Position numbers and translations under genes: made by a program
Source: Mactromeris polynyma
Lineage: Eukaryota; Mollusca; Bivalvia; Venerida; Mactridae
DNA length: 64,000 bases
Direction of reading: 5' to 3'
Assembly (NCBI GenBank): GCA_032209605.1
Contig: JASFXZ010000013.1
Span: 10,313,901-10,377,900, forward strand
Notes under the pieces: model-generated
The model's database searches: none
What the model saw: only the letters and a program-made list of their open reading frames with translations
What the model was told of the DNA's origin: nothing
Shown: positions 58,101 to 64,000 of the stretch, piece after piece
Layout of the letters: each line of letters begins with the position of its first letter
Numbering within the stretch: the first letter of the stretch is position 1

Positions 58101-61100
58101 CCAATCCGCGTCAAGGTTACAAACGTTGTTCGGTCTAAAAGAAATTGTCTTGGTTGTTAACGTAAGATTTGATTGGTTTACACAATACTGATTTGCAAAT
58201 AGCAAAACCATGTTAGACTTGTACGGCTGCGCCGAAAAAAAATCTGTTTTCCTTATGGAAAACACAATACACAAAAATACAAACTTTTTCACGTTCATTT
58301 ACACATTATCACCTGGTATGACACCCATTAAACATATCAAATATTCACTTAACATGTCATATTTGAAATGTGATTAAACATAAGCTTATATTCGTTTTAC
58401 GATATTTAAAATACATTCTTCTACCCCCCCCCCATTTCATCAGTTTATACCACAATATAGCTCACTTTAAAATAAAAGATTTTCATAAATCAACTAAGGC
58501 TACATAAAGCTTTCTATATGATTAATAATTCCATCGAAGACTTTAATATTATTGACAATACTAATATTGACTGTTGCCACGTGTTTCCTGAACAAAACTT
58601 GTTTGCATAATTTCTCTGCCAAATTATTTAACCCGTTGTATAAAGGAACAAATTATATATATCATTATTGTACACGAGCTATATATGGTACTCATTACAA
58701 ATGCGTCGCTTCAATAACTTTTTTGAAGACTATTATCATGTTGCCACGGAGGAATAATCCACGTAATAGTTAATTAGGAAGAAAAAGAGTTTACCCCTAC
58801 ACAATATAGTTCTAGATATTATGATTTATAAGCGTTCGCAGTAAATCATGTTTCAAGCCATTTATGAGTTGATGTATTGATAAGGAGTATTGAAAAGCAT
58901 ATCATGAGCTCTGCACTTTCAAGTGTAAACATCTCCCAGTCGTTTCAACGAAAATAATTAGTTAATCGATTATCATAGGGAAACATCTCTCCAAGGACGA
59001 TAAACGTTGGTATCTTAAGTGTTGTTATGGATAATGTCTTCGATAATTTACAGTGCTGTTAATCGAAGCTGCGGTAGTTTGTTCCTTTCCATGCAGATCA
59101 GGTCTCTAAGCGCTCATAAACGTCAATGGATAGATACGAAATATGTAACGCTTTATGCCGACAATGAATACGCAATGTGTTTACCTGCATACTTAATTTC
59201 TTCGATTTTAATCAAGTGGATTTTAATTTGATCACAACACCATCGCTTATAAACGCCCTGCTTTTGTTCACGATTCTCTCGAACCCAACGAATTTCGGGT
59301 AAAATTCTGACACAAAAAAAGAAAAAATGTTGATTTTATCTTATTCTGTAAAACATAATAATACAAAAATTATTTGGTTTGAATTTAATCAATATATTGA
59401 CCTAAGAATTATTTCATGTACCTGTAGTTCATGAATGTGGTAGAGACCGGATACAGACTGACTAACAGGGCCGTAAATTGCCTCCCCTGGAACGGTAGGC
59501 ACCCCGCCGAGTGGAGCGAGGCAAAAACAATTTTGGACCCTTTTTAGACAAAAAATGATTTTTTTTCAGCCCGCAATAGGAGGCAACTGCCTACATGCCT
59601 CCATGTAATTTACGGCCCTGGACTAATAACTTTACGTTTTAAGTCCTGTTTAGGTTTTTTTATCCTTATGCCCTTACCTCTTAAATTGACATTCCAAAAA
59701 AAAGTCAAATGTCTCCATTCAAAAGCCATTATGAATGCAAAATAACGCTTACGTCTAAAAGAATGAAGTATAGATAAGTATAAAGTATAAAGTACATGTA
59801 TAACAAATGTCGAGTGGTGTTCAAGGATTTGAGTTTTGGAAATTTGACGCTAAAATAATAACCAAATTTGAGAATTAACGTTTGAAATAAAATATTTTTA
59901 TGTTCCAGCACTTAAATGAGAATTAAGCACCTATTGAAGCTCTCGACCCTTCATCGAAGCAAATGCTTTTTCATGTTTAAGTACAGTTCATCCCGGAACA
60001 TTAACGGACCTTTGATTAGTGATACAGCCTCGAAAAAAGACTATTTAGTATTCTTATCTGCCCGTAAGCAACTCCATATTGACACATTTTCTTGGTGTTA
60101 CAATTCATGTACATGCGCTGAACGAACATTTATATTCTGATTTGTACGAATGTTCATCATCGTAATGTAACGCAACACAAAATAACTGGACACGTGAGCA
60201 AAGCTTTGAAAACATTGATATACATGTCGAAGATGAAATGTAACTTAACTGTGTGTTAGAGAAGCTCTGTAAGATGGTGGTTTAATATAACATGCTGGGT
60301 TAAAAAAAGTGTTAGTATTGTCTGAATTTGAAAGTTGAAAAGGTATATAAACACTCGGTCTAACATAGAACAACTATTTTGATTACTCTTTTTAACATAA
60401 CAAGGAAATGAAAAAAAAAGAAATTCGTCTTCCAAATCATAAGTATTACAAAGAGATTAAGTTTTTATCAGGAAAGCCATTTGATGTTTACCCTTGCATC
60501 TCCTCAGTGTTTTGTAGACCGTTGTTTCCCGGAGGTCTGTTTTGGAAGGCATTGGCGTGTATGTGTGTGTGTGGCGTTCACTGTAACTTTTTAATCTCGG
60601 AATTGTAATACTCACGATTTGAAAAACGAATTTTATCAAGAACAACTAAAGCAAATTTAGGGGAAGAACAAGGGTGATTTTAATGGATGGAATACATCAC
60701 AAAACAAGTCCAGAAAGTCAGGAATGATATCATACACCTTAAACCAAAAATCGGAATATAAACCACACAGCGATTTACAGCCTTGGAACTGTCAGTAAAA
60801 TACTGGGGATTTAAATCGATTTAACGGACAGCTTAACCGCTTTATTGTCATTAATTCCTTACATTTACAAGAAATATAATAATGCTCATTTCTGAATTAC
60901 TCTATTAAGACTATGTCGACTTTTGTTTACACATGCATAATTAGGAATCATTTTAGAATCAAATAAATATTCTCAGCCTACACGCTAATATGTCTGAATA
61001 GGGTGCGCAATGAAAGGAAGATTATACAATGTGATTGCGTCATTTTCCTTTTCAATACGCCAAGTTTGAATAAAAGCTACGACGATTCTCTAAATGTAAA

Positions 61101-61223
61101 TATTAGATGAAATAAAATAAAAAATTATCGCAATATGATTGATATTATCATATTTTATGTTTCTGACAATAGTCAAACGCATTCTTGACAAAGTCGATCA
61201 AAGTTAGAATCTTTATGTCAAAT
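55143..61223. other. LSM12 3' UTR and intergenic sequence, no supported gene
   Basis: AT-rich, with short frames only and no exon-like runs. The start must include the LSM12 3' UTR; one AATAAA is at 57709-57714, but earlier cleavage is equally possible. A small MITE lies at 59466-59620. Confidence 0.5.
59466..59620. mobile_element. 155 bp MITE with cagggccgtaaatt ends
   Basis: Exact 14 bp inverted ends (cagggccgtaaatt / aatttacggccctg) flanked by the direct repeat gactaa (59460-59465 and 59621-59626). Inner gcctcc/ggaggc blocks also pair. The termini look hAT-like, but a hAT target duplication would be 8 bp. Confidence 0.75.
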
Positions 61224-62567
61224 TTACAACCCAACATTATAGTATAATCGTGAAAAGGTCAATACATTAAATATAAAAAATACAGCGGACAAAATCCAAT
61301 GACAGTATTTGTCAAACGTGTCACCAACAATTTTCCACGTTATATCATTTGTTTCTGCCAACATGATTTTATTCTTATCGAATTCATTGTCGTTTTTCTC
61401 TTCATTTCCCTTGACAGGAATTATCCTCGGATTTCTTTGTACCAACACGATCCTTTCCTTATCGAATTCCTTCTCGTTGTTTTCATCCTTTTCAATGCCA
61501 GAACTATTATTCGGAGATACTGGTGTTTTTTTACAGCACAATCGCCAGAACATCAAACATTTTGTAATTCTCCTTATTGTTGTTGGAACTTCACGATCTT
61601 TGTCGTGAATATGGAGTGAAATTATACATAAAAATAATATAACAGAACTGTATATCAATAGGTATAATATATAGTAATAAATAAAGGCCATTGGTGAAGA
61701 ACTTTCAGGAACGTTGGAGTTGACCATTTCCATAGATACGACAAAAGATAAAAACGAAGTTATTGCAACCGACGTTCTTTCCCCTGACGAAGCTGGCATT
61801 ACAAACACCAAATTGTTGATAATTCCAAGAAAAACAACTGGCAATATAATATAAACGACAAAAAATTCTGATATTCGACGCAAGTTTATTTGAACAGTGA
61901 TGACGTCAGAACTAGTCCGTATATTGGATTTGTTAGATACGGAACCAGATTGGACATCCCATTGGCTGTTTGAACTCAAAATTGAAATATCTAAATTTGT
62001 ATCAGTTATGACAAAGCACATCTCCTCCATCGTATACAACCAAGTTGACACACTCATTAAACATGTCTGATTATCAAACGGAAAATATGTGACATCAACA
62101 GAACATATGACCTTTAGTACGTTCGATGGTGTCCACTCAACAGTACCATTATGGTATATGCGAAGAAAGTGTGACGTATTTCCGATGACTTGCATTCTTT
62201 CAAATGATTCCAGTAAGTATAAAATAGGGCGCCATATTTTATCCGACGGAATTAGCAAAGATGTTTTCCCGCCATAATCGGACGGTGTCCATGTAAGCCG
62301 TTCATCTACCCACATTAGGCGAAAAACGCAGGTAATGTCAATTTCTCCATCAATTTCGTCGAATTTACTTATTCCAATAATTCCGGCACTGACTTCTACT
62401 ACTATAGTATTATCCAGGTCCAGAACCGGAAACATATTGCTGTTGTAATTTGTGAATAACATGTTATATAAACTCTCGACATGCGTGATGTTGGCAGAGT
62501 TACCGAGGTGTAATATTAGAGTTAGAATGCAGACCAACTTCTTTTCCGTAATGGTTGTAATCCACAT
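61224..62567 (-). CDS. Nicotinic-type Cys-loop ligand-gated ion channel subunit (single exon)
   Basis: The gene encodes 447 residues, complete. A hydrophobic N-terminus (about 10-25) suits a signal peptide. The extracellular domain follows, with the Cys-loop C155-C169 (CSVDVTYFPFDNQTC). Then come M1 (about 233-257, ILPVVFLGIINNLVFVMP), M2 opening with SGERTS and a hydrophobic pore helix (265-286), M3 (293-318), an intracellular loop (about 320-420) and M4 (about 424-441). The GE-R entry to M2 resembles cation-selective nicotinic receptors. The vicinal cysteines of loop C that mark alpha subunits are absent, and the usual WxPD of loop A reads WRPI. The intracellular loop holds a short internal repeat (EFDKERIVL, EFDKNKIML). 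Coding without introns is atypical for the superfamily; expanded, intronless nicotinic subunits are known in bivalves. An acceptor-like tatatgttcag ends at 62604 upstream, so the 5' UTR may be spliced. Confidence 0.9.
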   Translation of the reverse strand: MWITTITEKKLVCILTLILHLGNSANITHVESLYNMLFTNYNSNMFPVLDLDNTIVVEVSAGIIGISKFDEIDGEIDITCVFRLMWVDERLTWTPSDYGGKTSLLIPSDKIWRPILYLLESFERMQVIGNTSHFLRIYHNGTVEWTPSNVLKVICSVDVTYFPFDNQTCLMSVSTWLYTMEEMCFVITDTNLDISILSSNSQWDVQSGSVSNKSNIRTSSDVITVQINLRRISEFFVVYIILPVVFLGIINNLVFVMPASSGERTSVAITSFLSFVVSMEMVNSNVPESSSPMAFIYYYILYLLIYSSVILFLCIISLHIHDKDREVPTTIRRITKCLMFWRLCCKKTPVSPNNSSGIEKDENNEKEFDKERIVLVQRNPRIIPVKGNEEKNDNEFDKNKIMLAETNDITWKIVGDTFDKYCHWILSAVFFIFNVLTFSRLYYNVGL

Positions 62568-62604
62568 TTTTTTTGTATCTTCTCGAGGTCTCTACACCTG
62601 AACA

Positions 62605-64000
62605 TATAGAACAAACGTAATATATACTTAATATTATTATTTTAAGACAATACTGTATTCTTTTATATTGCTTTACATAAAACGTTCCATACCCAATCAT
62701 TAATAAATCTTTTATTTCAAATAATATTTTAATTAGTATTTAACGTAATTCATATAATTCTGAAGACAAGTCAAAATTATGTCAGTTGAAAATATAAATT
62801 TGTTAATAGGAGTTGAAATTATCATTGTACGACATGACTTGTCGAAATGAAGTGTATTGAAACAAATGAAACTATTTAAATATCTGTAATGGAATATAAT
62901 AAATCATTTAAGTCATGAAATTTTAGACTAACTGGTTTGTTATATAATTGTATATAATGAATACGGTACTTACTTTAAATGAAGAGATAATAAAACATTC
63001 TAAAATGTCCAACCATGATGTCTGAACAGTTCAAACTCTAATTTCTAGTATCATCTCTGAATGGACATGCCTGAATTATAATGGTGTAGAGTAAATCGAT
63101 TACAGAATTGAAACATTAAATGGACTGATATTGACATTCCATTTAGATAGCATTTACTTGGAATTCAAATATTCGATGTATCGTCAACATCATTATTAAA
63201 ATATAAAACACATCACGTGCAATCAATAGAAAAAATAGTTCCTTTTAATACGACCATTAACATTCCACAATCAACACTTGAAATATCTCTGATTCCCCAT
63301 AATTTTTGTTTGTAGTTAATTGAAATCAATTGTTCCTGGACATTTTAAACGTCTGACGTTAGAAATTTTTTAATATAGTCCAGTCTCTGAGAAAGTCACT
63401 CCCATGTGTAAAAATAGTCCATGGATGATTTTTGTATTTCTGCGTTTGTGATACTTAGTTACCTCCGTTCGGATTCTGGTTTTCATATCCATCTAAAACC
63501 TTACAACACGAACAAGTTCCCGTTTACGGTTCTTTGCATGCGCATACTCATCTCGATTAAAATACTCGTACATTGTATGGTATAAAGACAAATTGTTTCA
63601 ATATCAGTGCCAATACAATAAAAAGGTATTTGTATACGTATGAAATAAGTAAAATCTAGGACTAACAAACACAACATTACTGTTAACGTTAAAATACAAG
63701 TAAATCGCTGGGGAAATTGGTTATGCTCTCTAACAGGTCCGAGCGTTATTATAAAGAAAGATCATGGCGACTTGTCCAACTAGTTATTACATAACTCACG
63801 GCGGCTAGTCGAACTAAGAGCACCTTAACAGCCATATCAACTTAAAGGCCGTGACAAAAACATCAATCTTTTTCTGTAATAGAATATTTTATAATTGTAT
63901 AAAATATATTTATTGTCCTCGTGTTGATGTTGAAGCTAGTATGATATAATTAAAACAGACTCATATTTTGTTGTCAAAAAGGGCTTCATTCCCCCCTCCA
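62605..64000. other. AT-rich flank upstream of the receptor gene
   Basis: I see no gene, RNA or clear transposon here. The part near 62605 presumably includes the promoter or first intron of the minus-strand receptor gene, but no core element is convincing. Confidence 0.4.

Overview
The window reads as AT-rich animal DNA, most likely from a bivalve mollusc. It has long introns with GT-AG borders, many short inverted-repeat transposons and tRNA-derived SINE heads. It also has a lineage-expanded TRIM-like family, an intronless nicotinic-type receptor, and the degenerate 'tacagtccggac / tgacctttgagctacggacc' repeats I associate with bivalve genomes. The species assignment is inference. No sequence search was possible.

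Bases 1 to about 30200 are three head-to-tail copies of one unit of roughly 10 kb: A, 1 to ~9730; B, ~9730 to ~20030; C, ~20030 to ~30200. Each unit has, in order, a 19-20 bp minisatellite, a non-coding stretch with a candidate 5' UTR exon, a long intron, one intronless TRIM-like gene (two B-boxes, coiled coil, NHL-like propeller, no RING), and a tail of degenerate bivalve repeats. The copies are mosaic. The 5' flank of A resembles C. The B-box and coiled-coil half is almost identical in all three. The propeller half of A differs clearly from B and C. Copy C is split by a two-base frameshift. Copy A has a palindromic insertion over the candidate 5' UTR splice donor.

Bases 30200-40004 hold repeats and, on the minus strand, a five-exon gene for a copine-type von Willebrand A domain protein, closest in my reading to the RGLG/copine branch. 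All five exon junctions keep the reading frame. Bases 40005-46557 are intergenic with several MITEs and a three-copy 110 bp tandem repeat.

Bases 46558-55142 hold the LSM12 orthologue on the plus strand: five exons, 194 residues, with every splice phase consistent. Its introns contain a hAT element (15 bp inverted ends, perfect 8 bp target duplication, BED-finger fragment) that sits in a tandem repeat whose neighbouring copy preserves the empty site. They also contain two hAT-like MITEs, a TA-flanked MITE and an 84-nt hairpin.

Bases 55143-61223 show no coding gene. A single-exon nicotinic-type Cys-loop receptor subunit lies on the minus strand at 61224-62567. The rest, to 64000, is AT-rich sequence in which I see nothing supportable.
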